Assembly: GCA_022448085.1 (NCBI GenBank)
Contig: JAKUTH010000013.1
Span: 1 to 53,112, forward strand
DNA: 53,112 bases
Origin: Pseudomonadales bacterium
GTDB lineage: Bacteria > Pseudomonadota > Gammaproteobacteria > Pseudomonadales > Azotimanducaceae
Direction of reading: 5' to 3'
Numbering within the stretch: position 1 is the stretch's first letter; the number at the start of each line of letters is the position of its first letter. A program made the translations under genes and the position numbers. The notes beneath the pieces were generated by a model. It was not told where the DNA came from and searched no databases. It saw only the letters and a list, made by a program, of their open reading frames with translations. Below are positions 25,618 through 35,126 of the stretch, piece after piece.

Positions 25618-26499
25618 TCAGGTGTCGTCGAGACAAGGTCCACGTTCCACTTGGACGGTCGAATGGTCGATGCCAAAATTCCTATTGAGCACGGCTTTGA
25701 TGGAGGCAGCTGCGGCGATTTCATCGACAAATTCGTCGACTATCGCATGAAGAGTCACCATCGGGCGCTCGCTCGTTATCGCCCACGCGTGGAGGTGGTG
25801 CACCTCCAGAACGCCCGAGACTTGATTGGTTAAAGTATCCCTGATGTCCTCGAGATCTAGATCGTCAGGTACGCCTTCAAGCAAGATATGGATCGATTCA
25901 CTCAGCACTTTCCACGCACCCCGCAATAATATTGCGATAACAACGAGAGCGAGAATTGGGTCTGCTAGGTACCATTCAAACAGCCAAACCATCATTGCTG
26001 CAGCTATGGCTGCACAAGAACCCAGCAGGTCACCGAGAACGTGAAGTGAGGCGCTGCGCACGTTGAGATTGCCGGATGCGCCGTGCAACATCCGAAACGC
26101 AAATAGGTTAACCACCAAGCCGAGCGTCCCGATCAACAGTGCCGGCAAAGGCAGCAACTGCTGAGGGCTCTCGATTCTTGAAAAAGCTTCAAATCCAATC
26201 CAGCCGCATAGCGCCACCAACAGTAGCGCGTTGACGAACGCTGCAAGAACCTGGGAACGGTGATAGCCGTAGGAGTGCGTTTCGGAATGTTGACGACGGG
26301 ATAAACGCACGGCGAACCACGATAGACCGAGCGCGGATGCGTCCAATAGCATATGGCCGGCATCTGCGAGAAGAGTTAAGGAGTTCGCGAACAGCCCCCC
26401 GAAGACCTCGATGCCGGCGAATAACGAAATGAGAAGAAAGGCCCTACCGAGCGGAGCCTCATCGCGAGATATTTCCGGGTGTGCGTGTTCGTGTGCCAC
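25618..26499 (-). CDS. CDF-family cation efflux transporter
   Basis: 293 residues: a His-rich N-terminus (HEHAH), six membrane helices and a cytoplasmic C-terminal domain (about 205-293). The metal site is visible in helix II as LLADAGHMLLD, with a second site in helix V (LLGSCAAIAAAMMVW region). CDF proteins of the CzcD/ZitB type export zinc or related divalent cations in exchange for protons. The C-terminal metallochaperone-like domain contains HHLHAWAI and HSTVQVE. No regulator is adjacent. Confidence 0.88.
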   Translation of the reverse strand: MAHEHAHPEISRDEAPLGRAFLLISLFAGIEVFGGLFANSLTLLADAGHMLLDASALGLSWFAVRLSRRQHSETHSYGYHRSQVLAAFVNALLLVALCGWIGFEAFSRIESPQQLLPLPALLIGTLGLVVNLFAFRMLHGASGNLNVRSASLHVLGDLLGSCAAIAAAMMVWLFEWYLADPILALVVIAILLRGAWKVLSESIHILLEGVPDDLDLEDIRDTLTNQVSGVLEVHHLHAWAITSERPMVTLHAIVDEFVDEIAAAASIKAVLNRNFGIDHSTVQVERGPCLDDT

Positions 26500-26580
26500 G
26501 GCGATTTGAGACCGATGTGATTTCAGGCCGCATTATAGCGGGCCTTCAATCTTCGGAGACAGTGTGGCCTCTACACCTGT

Positions 26581-27093
26581 TTATAAGGGGCGAAATCGCC
26601 GTTCGCGAAGCGAGCGGCGCATGCGATATGCCGCCTCGGTCTTTCCGTCGGGCGTTCGGTAATAGTGGCGGAGATACTCGTTTTCCAGGTAACCCGCATT
26701 TCGATAAAACGAGCGCGCGGGCACATTGACGGCACGGACTTCGAGCGCCACCGTGTCAATGCCACCGACTAGCGCGCTTTTTTCCAACCAACGGAGCAAT
26801 TCGCGCGCGATGCCTAGCCGCCGATAGTTCGGTACCACTGCGAGTAAATTGAGATGAGCGTGATCGAGCTCGTACTGCATGATGCCGAAGCCGGCAAACT
26901 GATCCGCGGTATCGTTGCCCGTGGGCACGTACGCACTGACAACGATGGCATCCGGATCACGAATCATCGCGGTGATCGCGTCCGCACGCCAACGCCATCC
27001 GAGGCCCGCTTCAATCTCGTCGCGTGACAAACTAGCGATCGTTTTCGCTTCCTTTAGGCTCGCCAGCTTCAACGTGGGTGTGAGGGCTTCCAT
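26581..27093 (-). CDS. GNAT-family N-acetyltransferase
   Basis: 170 residues. The acetyl-CoA binding motif A is clear (LLAVVPNYRRLGIARELLRWLE, with RRLGIA as the Q/RxxGxG/A loop), followed by the motif B segment ARSFYRNAGY. The overall pattern resembles RimI-type acetyltransferases, but without an adjacent ribosomal or TsaB partner the substrate is unknown. It lies between a phosphotransferase gene (95 bases upstream) and the CDF gene (82 bases downstream) on the same strand. Confidence 0.87.
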   Translation of the reverse strand: MEALTPTLKLASLKEAKTIASLSRDEIEAGLGWRWRADAITAMIRDPDAIVVSAYVPTGNDTADQFAGFGIMQYELDHAHLNLLAVVPNYRRLGIARELLRWLEKSALVGGIDTVALEVRAVNVPARSFYRNAGYLENEYLRHYYRTPDGKTEAAYRMRRSLRERRFRPL

Positions 27094-27188
27094 TAAACGA
27101 TTATTCCCTAGTCATCTGAAGATGAAAAAGTCGTCTCCAGCCAGCAATATTGAGCCCCGTTAGCTCGATGCACCCACGGGGCTTCGAA

Positions 27189-28106
27189 CTAGTCTGGCTC
27201 GGCGTAGAGATCTTCCAGTACTCCTTCATTTTGCCGATCCCTAAGCCAGCCTTGGCCTGTTGCAACTAACGTGGAATCTTCGCTGCGGATGCCGAAATCG
27301 ATCAATTCCACAACGTCAATGATTGCATGCGTACGAAGCTGTGCCCAATCTGCGCTTGTGGGAACGCGACGGTAGCGGTCAAACGCCGCGACGACAGGGC
27401 CGTCGCCGCCCCATGCCCACAGGCCTGCAAAGTCGGCATACCGATTCGACGTATGCGCATCGGTCCAATCGATAATGCCAGCCAATTCGCCCTGTTCGTC
27501 GACCAGCACATGACCAGCGTGCAGGTCGCCGTGGGTCGTAACGTGGCGTTCGGAGGGATTTCGCGGTTGGTAGCTTGTAAACAACGCGCCACAGGTCTCG
27601 AAAAGGGAGCGATCGATAACGTCGGCGATGTTCTCCAATTCATTCTGCGCACCCGGGAGCCACTCCGCAACTGGGTCGTGAGGTGGGCGCGAGGGCGTCA
27701 GCATCTGCGCATGTAATTCTCGCAACGCCTGGCCGAGTTGATTGCCGATCACGTTAGGGTCGACGTCGGCTTTCGATATTTCGAATAATGGCGTGCCGGA
27801 TAACAACGGATAACCTGCAAAGGGAAGGTGAAATCCAACTGGATGATCCACCCAAAAGTCAAAGTGTGGTGTTTTTGTCGTGAGATTGAGTTTTTCCAGG
27901 AACGCTTTTTCTTCAATAAGGCGCACAGCCTCTGCACGCCTCTTAGGAAACCGAAAGACGAATGTTTCATTGATGAGATAACAAAAGAAGTCCCAACCTT
28001 CGTCGAGCACGACCGCGTCTTTGACATCGAGTTCCGTATTATCGGAGACGATTCTCTCGACTTCGAAAAGCTGTAAACGGTATTCGGGTGCCCATGGTTC
28101 GTTCAT
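27189..28106 (-). CDS. APH-family phosphotransferase (choline/aminoglycoside kinase-like)
   Basis: 305 residues, kinase-like fold. The Brenner motif reads HGDLHAGHVLVD, followed by the DFG-like IIDWTDA. The usual metal-binding Asn of GNxL is His here (GHVL). The N-lobe shows the strands EGWDFFCYLINETFVFRFPKR. It could phosphorylate a small hydroxylated molecule; resistance function is not implied. The ATG at 28106 is chosen because the frame beyond it (to 28196) opposes the crotonase gene. No strong ribosome site is seen. Confidence 0.8.
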   Translation of the reverse strand: MNEPWAPEYRLQLFEVERIVSDNTELDVKDAVVLDEGWDFFCYLINETFVFRFPKRRAEAVRLIEEKAFLEKLNLTTKTPHFDFWVDHPVGFHLPFAGYPLLSGTPLFEISKADVDPNVIGNQLGQALRELHAQMLTPSRPPHDPVAEWLPGAQNELENIADVIDRSLFETCGALFTSYQPRNPSERHVTTHGDLHAGHVLVDEQGELAGIIDWTDAHTSNRYADFAGLWAWGGDGPVVAAFDRYRRVPTSADWAQLRTHAIIDVVELIDFGIRSEDSTLVATGQGWLRDRQNEGVLEDLYAEPD

Positions 28107-28174
28107 GGTTGATAGGTTAAGGTGGCCAGCCCTTCGTGGGAAATCGATTTCAAGCAGAACATCGGGAGGCGACC

Positions 28175-28966
28175 TTGGAATTGAATAGGATGACATTGGA
28201 CTTTGAGGACGGGGTCGCCTTGCTTCGCTTCAACCATCCGGAAGTGATGAACGCGATCGGCGCAGACATGCTTGAGGGTTGGGCACAAGCGGTCACCGAG
28301 ATTCAAAGGCCGACAAATGGCGCGCGGTGTTTGGTTTTGACCGGCGTCGGCCGGGGCTTTTGTGCGGGTGCGAATTTGGCGGACGGTAAGCCAACCGAAA
28401 ATCGGCCACGAGCAGCTGGGTCAGGCCTTCGAAACACGTATCACCCACTTTTGCTCACCTTGCGCGATCTCGAAATGCCGATCGTTACGGCCGTGAATGG
28501 TGCCGCGGCAGGTGTTGGGATGAGTTTTGCCATCATGGGCGACATCGTTTGTGCATCCCGGGAGGCGTTTTTTCTTCAAGCATTTGCACGGATTGGTTTG
28601 GTTCCTGATGGTGGCGCGAGTTTCCTGTTGCCACGTTTGGTGGGTTGGGGACGCGCCATGGAGCTCTCGTTACTGGCCGAGCGACTGCCGGCTGAAAAGG
28701 CGTTTGAATGGGGGCTGGTCAATCGCGTCTTCGAGGACAACGACGCATTGATGGATGGAGCGATGGAGATTGCACATCAACTTGCCAAGGGCCCGCGGTC
28801 CTTGGTGCTCATGCGTCGGGCCTATTGGGCGACCTGGAGTAATAGTTACGAGCAACAGCTTGATCTGGAGGCACAGTTACAAGCTGCTGCGGGAGCCACC
28901 AAGGATTTTGCGGAGGGAGTTTCCGCATTTTTTGAAAAACGGGATGCAAATTTTAGGGGGGAATAA
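28175..28966 (+). CDS. Enoyl-CoA hydratase/isomerase (crotonase) family protein
   Basis: 263 residues. The oxyanion-hole motifs GRGFCAGANL and NGAAAGVG are present. The classical hydratase glutamates are missing (M in GVGMS, G in FARIG); PDGG keeps the Asp typical of PaaG-like enzymes. I chose the TTG at 28175 because GGGAGG (28164-28169) lies 5 bases upstream; an ATG at 28190 has only a weak site. An SDR gene starts 3 bases after its stop, so the two form an operon and could act in successive steps on an acyl-CoA. Confidence 0.85.
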   Translation: MELNRMTLDFEDGVALLRFNHPEVMNAIGADMLEGWAQAVTEIQRPTNGARCLVLTGVGRGFCAGANLADGKPTENRPRAAGSGLRNTYHPLLLTLRDLEMPIVTAVNGAAAGVGMSFAIMGDIVCASREAFFLQAFARIGLVPDGGASFLLPRLVGWGRAMELSLLAERLPAEKAFEWGLVNRVFEDNDALMDGAMEIAHQLAKGPRSLVLMRRAYWATWSNSYEQQLDLEAQLQAAAGATKDFAEGVSAFFEKRDANFRGE

Positions 28967-28969
28967 CGG

Positions 28970-29743
28970 ATGTCGCTCGCAAATCGGGTCGCGTTAGTTA
29001 CCGGCGGAGGACGGGGCATTGGTCAAGCCATATCGCTGGCGCTCGCCGAAGACGGCGCAAGTGTTGCGATTAACTATCGGCGCGACGAGGCAGCAGCTAA
29101 CGAAACCGTTGCCGCGATCCAAGCCGTGGGCGGTGTAGCCCGCGCGTATTACGCTAGCGTAGATCAGTACGAAGAAGATCGGGAGATGGTCGCCGCCATC
29201 GAGGCAGATCTCGGTGCCGTCAGCATACTTGTCAATAACGCTGGCATAGCTAGCCGGGGATTGTCGGTCGCCGATACCGATCCAGATGAGCTACGACGAG
29301 TCGTATCGACTCACGCGTTCGCTGCACATTACCTTTCGAAGTTGGTCATCCCGGGCATGCGCGAGCAAGATCGAGGCGACATCATCATGATCTCCAGTGC
29401 GGCCACCAAAGGACTGGGAGCCAACGGTGCGCCATACAACATGGCAAAAACGGCGCAGGAGACATTGGCGTACACGCTCTCGAAAGAAGAGCGGGTGCAC
29501 GGGATACGCGTAAACATCGTGGCACCGGGGTTGGTGGAAACGGAGATGGGTCGGCGACTGATGCGAGCCACGGCGGGCGTCAAAAATTTACGAGATTTGG
29601 ACGCCACGATGCCCTTTGGCAAGGTCTGTCAACCTGAAGATGTTGCCAACGTGGTGCGCTATTTGGTTTCGGACAAGAGCTCCTACGTAACGGGTGAGAG
29701 AATCTACTGTGACGGCGGAGGTCCCTTAGTCGCAGGTTCCTAA
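28970..29743 (+). CDS. Short-chain dehydrogenase/reductase, FabG-like
   Basis: 257 residues. It has TGGGRGIGQA near residues 10-19, NNAG, the catalytic Ser in ISSAATKG and YNMAK as YxxxK. The basic NYRRDE after the second strand favours NADP. The C-terminus (SYVTGERIYCDGGG) is FabG-like. It is translationally close to the crotonase gene (GGGGG just before the ATG lies in the end of that gene). A 3-hydroxyacyl-CoA or ketone substrate is inferred from this pairing only. Confidence 0.88.
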   Translation: MSLANRVALVTGGGRGIGQAISLALAEDGASVAINYRRDEAAANETVAAIQAVGGVARAYYASVDQYEEDREMVAAIEADLGAVSILVNNAGIASRGLSVADTDPDELRRVVSTHAFAAHYLSKLVIPGMREQDRGDIIMISSAATKGLGANGAPYNMAKTAQETLAYTLSKEERVHGIRVNIVAPGLVETEMGRRLMRATAGVKNLRDLDATMPFGKVCQPEDVANVVRYLVSDKSSYVTGERIYCDGGGPLVAGS

Positions 29744-29762
29744 AGCCGAATCACGCAAATCG

Positions 29763-30680
29763 CTACGCGCACAGTACCTCGAGGTGGCTCGCTACCGAGC
29801 GAGCTAGCGCTTTTAGGTTGTAACCGCCTTCAAGTACCGAGACGATGCGGCCACGAGCGTGCCGGTTCGCTGCGTCGATGATCAACGAAGTGATCCACCC
29901 GAAGTCTGCTTCATCGAGTAAGAGGTCTCCAAGCGGATCATCGCGATGAGCGTCGAATCCAGCGGATACCAATATTAATGCAGGGGCGAATTCGTCCATC
30001 GCTGGGAGCCAAGCTTGCTCGATGGCTTTGCGGAATTCGACGCCCGTGGTACCGGCGGCTAATGGCGTATTGACGATATTCGGCCGATCAACATCCTGCA
30101 GGCGGTAGGGATAATGGGGGAATTGAAAGCTTGAGCAGACGAGAACCCTGGGATCATCTTGGAAAGCATCGACAGTGCCGTTACCGTGATGGACATCGAA
30201 ATCAAGAATCGCCACGCGTTCGAGTTCGTGTTTATTTAGGGCTCGATGCGCCGCGAGCGCCACACTATTGAAAAAACAAAATCCCATGGCCGTCGATTCT
30301 TCGGCGTGGTGGCCCGGCGGTCGGACCGCACAAAAAACGCGGGTGTCCGCTTCTTTGAGGACATGGTCGACCCCTTGGATTGCGGCTCCCGCGGCATAGC
30401 GGGCGGCTGCGAGCGACTTAGGCCCCATGCTTGTATCTGGATTCACGGGCCGCAGCCCTTGATCGGGTTCCATCGCTACCAGTGCGTCGACGTACGTGTC
30501 GCGGTGGAAAGCCGTGAGGTCGTCCCGGACGGCTTCGGTTGCCTGAAGGGTCGTGAGATCATCGATGAGGCGCGAGTCATTGAGGTGTGAGAGCACAGCG
30601 GCCAGCCGCTCTGGGCTTTCCGGATGGCGTTGTTCCATCTGATGCTCAAGACAGACAGAGTGGGTAATGAGGGTGGCCAC
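29763..30680 (-). CDS. Histone deacetylase-family (AcuC/class II-like) amidohydrolase
   Basis: 305 residues. The zinc site and active-site residues are intact: RPPGHHAEES (paired His), DFDVHHGNGT (metal Asp, His) and SAGFDAHRDDPLG (metal Asp), with the catalytic Tyr region near LEGGYN. Bacterial members deacetylate proteins, polyamines or acetoin-pathway enzymes; the substrate here is unknown. It is convergent with the SDR gene and divergent from the CoA-transferase gene (80 bases). Confidence 0.9.
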   Translation of the reverse strand: MATLITHSVCLEHQMEQRHPESPERLAAVLSHLNDSRLIDDLTTLQATEAVRDDLTAFHRDTYVDALVAMEPDQGLRPVNPDTSMGPKSLAAARYAAGAAIQGVDHVLKEADTRVFCAVRPPGHHAEESTAMGFCFFNSVALAAHRALNKHELERVAILDFDVHHGNGTVDAFQDDPRVLVCSSFQFPHYPYRLQDVDRPNIVNTPLAAGTTGVEFRKAIEQAWLPAMDEFAPALILVSAGFDAHRDDPLGDLLLDEADFGWITSLIIDAANRHARGRIVSVLEGGYNLKALARSVASHLEVLCA

Positions 30681-30760
30681 GGTTTGTATACTCCCTAGTC
30701 GGCGTTCGAGATCTGATTGGTCTAATCTAGCGCCCTTATAGAGTCCCCGGGAAGAAGTAG

Positions 30761-31999
30761 TTGCAGACGATTCAAGCTCATGAATTGGCCAATATCATCA
30801 AACCCGAGTCTCGGGTGTTTGTTACGGGCAGCAGCAACGAGCCAGTGGGTCTTCTCGAAGCGTTGGTGGGTGCCGGTGAAGCTGTACGAGATACGACGTT
30901 TGTTCAGTTTCCGCTACCAGGCCTGAACCAATTCGATTTTACCGCTTTAAATTCGAGCGTTCGTGTGGAGACTTTTTTCATGACACCGACGCTTCGAAAG
31001 GCTGTTGATCCGTCTCGAATCTCATATTTACCGATGCAGATGCGCTATGTCTACGAGTACCTGCGCCGATCCCCACTCGACTACACATTGATTCAGGTTG
31101 CTCGCGATCGAGAAGGGCAACTGCGCTTGGGACCGAACGCGGATTTCTTCGATGCCGTGCGTGAGTCCGCCAAGATCGTGGTTGCAGAATTAAACGAGGG
31201 CTTCGTCGCGGCAGCGGGTGCGCCGCTCGTCCCAGAAACGTCTATCGATTACGTCGTTGAGACGGAACGACCCCTGACCGAAATTTCACTGAGCAAGATC
31301 GATCCGGTGTCAGAGCGAATTGGTGCCTTGGTTGCCGAGTTGATCGGTGACGGCGACTGTATCCAGACTGGCATCGGGGCCATCCCGGCGGCCGTACTCG
31401 CGAGCCTCTCCCAACACAACGATTTGGGCTTGCACGGGGGTCTTATTGACGACGGCGGCATGGCGTTGGTGAGGAACGGCAATCTCAATGGCACCGCGAA
31501 AGCACGTGACCTGGGCATCCATACGGCAGGAATGGCCGTCGGTAGCCTTGATCTCTATGAATGGCTGGCTGATACACCTAGTGTCCAGCTTGCGGGCGCG
31601 AATATTACTCATGAGATCAGTATCCTCGGCTCGATCGGGCATTTCGTATCAATTAATTCCGCCGTTGAGGTAGATCTTGAAGGGCAAGTGAATGCCGAAG
31701 TTATAGCCGGTCGACAGATTTCTGGAACCGGTGGTTCGGTTGACTTTATGCGTGCTGCGAAGGCCTCGCGGGGCGGGCGTTCCATTATCGCCATGACGGC
31801 AACGGCGAAGGGTGACTCGGTATCGAGGATCGTTCCAAAGGTCGAGATGGTGACGGCGCTGAGGACCGACGTTGATATCGTCGTGACCGAATACGGCGTC
31901 GCTGATCTTCGGCACGCGACACGACAACGACGGCACGAGGCTTTGATCGAAATCGCTCATCCAGATTTTCAGGCAACGTTGCGCGACGCAATCGCCTAG
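30761..31999 (+). CDS. Acetyl-CoA hydrolase/CoA-transferase family protein
   Basis: 412 residues, two NagB/RpiA-like halves as in 4-hydroxybutyrate or succinyl:acetate CoA-transferases. The C-terminal half contains NSAVEVDLEGQVNAE, the region of the catalytic Glu, followed by GTGGSVDFMRAA. It moves CoA between carboxylic acids. The start is a TTG at 30761 with GAAGAAG just upstream; the family N-terminus begins here. No partner CoA ligase is present. It lies next to the LLM flavin enzyme on the opposite strand, with which its end overlaps by 4 bases. Confidence 0.87.
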   Translation: MQTIQAHELANIIKPESRVFVTGSSNEPVGLLEALVGAGEAVRDTTFVQFPLPGLNQFDFTALNSSVRVETFFMTPTLRKAVDPSRISYLPMQMRYVYEYLRRSPLDYTLIQVARDREGQLRLGPNADFFDAVRESAKIVVAELNEGFVAAAGAPLVPETSIDYVVETERPLTEISLSKIDPVSERIGALVAELIGDGDCIQTGIGAIPAAVLASLSQHNDLGLHGGLIDDGGMALVRNGNLNGTAKARDLGIHTAGMAVGSLDLYEWLADTPSVQLAGANITHEISILGSIGHFVSINSAVEVDLEGQVNAEVIAGRQISGTGGSVDFMRAAKASRGGRSIIAMTATAKGDSVSRIVPKVEMVTALRTDVDIVVTEYGVADLRHATRQRRHEALIEIAHPDFQATLRDAIA

Positions 32000-32850
32000 G
32001 GAGCGTTTGCTAGCGCGGTCAACAAGTCCAGATCTGGTCTGCCCTGTGAGGCGAGTGGGATCACCACGACGCGTGTAGCGCCAGCACTAAACTGGGCCGT
32101 CACGCGCTGCCTTATGGTAGATAGATCGCCGTGCGCCACGGTCGCGTCGATCAGGGCGTCGCTGCCGCCCGACTCGAAGTCTCGATTGGCGAAACCCAAG
32201 GTGTGCCATACACGATGGTAATACTCGAGCTTGATATAGGGAGCGACGGCCTTGCGCGCGATTTCGCGCGCAAGGTTTGGATCAGGTTCGACGAGACAGA
32301 ACATCACCGTATTGAGCGCGGGGGAGGGACCGAGAATGTCTCGCGCGCGCCGCGTGTGTTCTAGAGTCATCAGATAGGTATTGGCGCCGTCGGCGAACCG
32401 TCGGGCCGTCGCGAGCATCGTCGGTCCGTGCGCGGCTAGGAACAGGGGGTACGTGATTGGGGGAGTCGTTAGATTCAACGCCCGCATTGCTTCAACGTAG
32501 GACTCAATTTTTGCACGTGGCGGTTGCCACTCAGGATTACCTCGTGCCTTGTTTATGATGGCATTCGAGACGCCCAAGCCGAGCTGGAATCGGCCTTCGG
32601 AAAATTCGGCGAGTGTTGACGCTCCTGCCACCATCGCCGCGGGGTCGCGAGCATAGACGTTGGCAATGCCAGTCGCGATTTGCAGCGTTGTCGTATTGGC
32701 AAGCAAATATCCTGCAAGCGTAAACGGATCCCGGCCCAACACTTCGGGCAACCAGAGGGATTCAATACCCGCGACTTCAGCATCTTTAGCGAATGTCAGC
32801 AGCTCGTCGCGTGCCATACGGTCCGCACTGTGTAGCGTGGCTATACGCAC
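31996..32850 (-). CDS. LLM-class flavin-dependent oxidoreductase
   Basis: 284 residues, luciferase-like TIM barrel. Typical segments are IATLHSADRM at the start, GIESLWLPEV, TTTLQIATGIANVYARDP, LAEFSEGRFQLGLGVSN and SAGATRVVVIPLA. It uses FMN or F420; which one cannot be decided. The GTG at 32850 has GAGAGG 7 bases upstream and gives the family N-terminus; an open frame continues to an ATG at 32964, one base after the oligopeptidase gene, and would add 38 unrelated residues. Confidence 0.82.
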   Translation of the reverse strand: MRIATLHSADRMARDELLTFAKDAEVAGIESLWLPEVLGRDPFTLAGYLLANTTTLQIATGIANVYARDPAAMVAGASTLAEFSEGRFQLGLGVSNAIINKARGNPEWQPPRAKIESYVEAMRALNLTTPPITYPLFLAAHGPTMLATARRFADGANTYLMTLEHTRRARDILGPSPALNTVMFCLVEPDPNLAREIARKAVAPYIKLEYYHRVWHTLGFANRDFESGGSDALIDATVAHGDLSTIRQRVTAQFSAGATRVVVIPLASQGRPDLDLLTALANAP

Positions 32851-32965
32851 TCGAAATCCTCTCGGGCGAAAACTTGCACCACGCCCCGGCTCGACATTTG
32901 CAAGAACGGGTAGCGGTTCATCATCGATTCGATGAGTACCGCTTGTTTCTGCTTGGTGGACCATT

Positions 32966-35038
32966 TCACCGGGTGGCCTTCCCCAACGCTTTCAGAATAA
33001 AGGCGTATTCCTCGGCAACTTCATAGAGTGAGTCGTAACGTCCAGAACGACCGCCATGTCCTGCGCCCATATTTGTTTTCAATAGCAACGGGTGGTTATC
33101 AGTTTTAAGTGTTCGCAGGCGAGCTACGTATTTAGCCGGTTCCCAATACGTGACGCGGGGATCATTCAGTCCGGCGGTGACGAGCATGGGAGGATAATTG
33201 CCTGGAACGAGTTGGTCGTACGGAGAGTAGCTCTGCATGTATCGAAACACATCGGCGTCTTCGATCGGGTTACCCCACTCGGGCCATTCCATCGGTGTTA
33301 ATGGCAACGACGTATCGAGCATGGTGTTAAGAACGTCGACGAAGGGTACGAGGGCCGCGACTGCGCCCCATAGTGCTGGTGCTTGGTTGACCACCGCCCC
33401 CATCAATTCACCGCCCGCGGAAGCCCCGGAGATCGCTATCTCGCCTTGTTCGGTGTACCCGTTTTGTACGAGGAATCGGCCAACGTCAACGAAATCGTTG
33501 AAGGCATTCGTACGATTCATTCCCTTGCCTTCTTCGTACCAGTGATAGCCGAGTTCGTCGCCTCCACGGACATGGGCGATGGCGAACACAAGGCCGCGAT
33601 CGAGTAGGGACAGAACGGATGTGGAAAAACCGGGATCGACCGATGACCCATAGGCGCCATAGCCGTACAGGTACAGGGGCGCGGGCATTTCAATATCGGA
33701 ACGATAGAGAATGGAAACCGGGATGCGTCTGCCGTCGCGGCTGTCAGCCCAAAGGCGCTCGGAGAAGTAGTTCGTTGAATCGTAACCGCTCGGTATTTCC
33801 TGGACCTTCCGGACTTGCAGCTGGCGCCGAGCGAGGTCGTAGTCATAAGTGGTGTGCGGGGTCACCATGGACGAATAATGCAGTCGGACGGCGTTGGTTT
33901 GATATTCGGCGTTACCCCCGATGCCGACCACTCGCACCGGGTCGGGGAAATCGATGTAGTGTGAAACGTCGTTGGCGTCGAGGATGCGGATCTGATCGAT
34001 TCCTTCGAGACGCTCTTCCGCGACAATCCATTGGTCGAAACACTGGAAGCCGAGCAGATAGCGATCATCGGAAGGTTCAATCAAGCTAGCCCACGAGGCT
34101 TCGCTTGGGTCGTTGACGGGGGCGGTTACTAAACGAAAATTCTTATGACGGTCGTTTGTACGAATCACAAATCGTTCGCCTTGGTGATCGAGCCAGTATT
34201 GGTGGCCTTCGCGTCGAGGCGCCACCAGTTGCAACGGGCCAAGGGGGTCATTGGCTGAGAGCAAGCGCATTTCGGACGTGACGTGGTCGGACGTGCTCAC
34301 GCCGATGTACTCCCTGGACGTAGTTCGCTCAATTCCCACGAAAAATCCCGGATCGGATTCTTCATAAATTACGACGTCGTCATCCACCGATTCTCCAACG
34401 ACGTGCCGCCTCACCTGGTAGGGACGCCACTCAGCGTTGGTCATGAGGTAGAAAAGCGTTCGACTATCAGACGCCCATACGGGCGAATCAATGGTGTTCG
34501 CGATGTGTTCGTCGAGTAAACGACCGGTGCGTAAATCCCGAATGACGAGGGTATAGCGTTCGCTGCCATCGGTATCGGTGCTGTAGGCCAGGTAACGACC
34601 GTCGTCGCTCACGGCGAAAGCGCCCAAGCTGAAATATTCGTGGCCTTTAGCGAGCGTGGGCTCGTCGAGTATTACTTCCATGTCGGTGTCGGATGGGTTC
34701 GAAGTCTCCGCCTTCCAGCGTGAATGCACGCGATATTGCACGTCTGCGCTGAAGCTTGACTGGTAGTAATAGCCCTGATTTCGCATTGGTACGGTCGCGT
34801 CATCTGGCTTCTGACGCTGTTTGATCTCTTGAAACAGCTCGTCGACGAGCCATTGAATGGGTTCCATCACCGCGTCGTAATAGTCGTTTTCCGCCGCCAA
34901 GTAACCGAGAACATCGGCGTCGGTAACGTCGGGGTAGTTTTGGTCTTTGAGCCAGTGAAACGGGTCTTCGACCCTGATGCCATGGTGGCTGTAGCTGTAA
35001 GCCCGCTGTTCAGCAAGGGGCGGTTGTGGTTCGCTCAT
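32966..35038 (-). CDS. ptrB: Oligopeptidase B-type S9 prolyl oligopeptidase
   Basis: 690 residues, the size of E. coli PtrB (686). An N-terminal seven-blade propeller is followed by the alpha/beta hydrolase domain with catalytic Ser in SGASAGGELM, Asp in AGLNDPRVTYWEP and His in MGAGHGGRSGRYD. It cuts peptides after basic residues. The ATG at 35038 is taken as the start. The frame continues upstream through a stretch with a lipobox-like VGGC, so a longer lipidated form is conceivable, but no good start or ribosome site is visible there. Confidence 0.88.
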   Translation of the reverse strand: MSEPQPPLAEQRAYSYSHHGIRVEDPFHWLKDQNYPDVTDADVLGYLAAENDYYDAVMEPIQWLVDELFQEIKQRQKPDDATVPMRNQGYYYQSSFSADVQYRVHSRWKAETSNPSDTDMEVILDEPTLAKGHEYFSLGAFAVSDDGRYLAYSTDTDGSERYTLVIRDLRTGRLLDEHIANTIDSPVWASDSRTLFYLMTNAEWRPYQVRRHVVGESVDDDVVIYEESDPGFFVGIERTTSREYIGVSTSDHVTSEMRLLSANDPLGPLQLVAPRREGHQYWLDHQGERFVIRTNDRHKNFRLVTAPVNDPSEASWASLIEPSDDRYLLGFQCFDQWIVAEERLEGIDQIRILDANDVSHYIDFPDPVRVVGIGGNAEYQTNAVRLHYSSMVTPHTTYDYDLARRQLQVRKVQEIPSGYDSTNYFSERLWADSRDGRRIPVSILYRSDIEMPAPLYLYGYGAYGSSVDPGFSTSVLSLLDRGLVFAIAHVRGGDELGYHWYEEGKGMNRTNAFNDFVDVGRFLVQNGYTEQGEIAISGASAGGELMGAVVNQAPALWGAVAALVPFVDVLNTMLDTSLPLTPMEWPEWGNPIEDADVFRYMQSYSPYDQLVPGNYPPMLVTAGLNDPRVTYWEPAKYVARLRTLKTDNHPLLLKTNMGAGHGGRSGRYDSLYEVAEEYAFILKALGKATR

Positions 35039-35126
35039 ATTGCTCGGCTCGCCGGTATTGATGCATCCGCCCACACACACCGACATTGTGCCGGCGTGCA
35101 AAAAGAGGCTTGTTAGTCGTGGAACC

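Noticed and set aside
33619-34089. 156-codon plus-strand open frame
   Set aside because: Shadow of the oligopeptidase gene; arginine/glycine-rich and without any motif.
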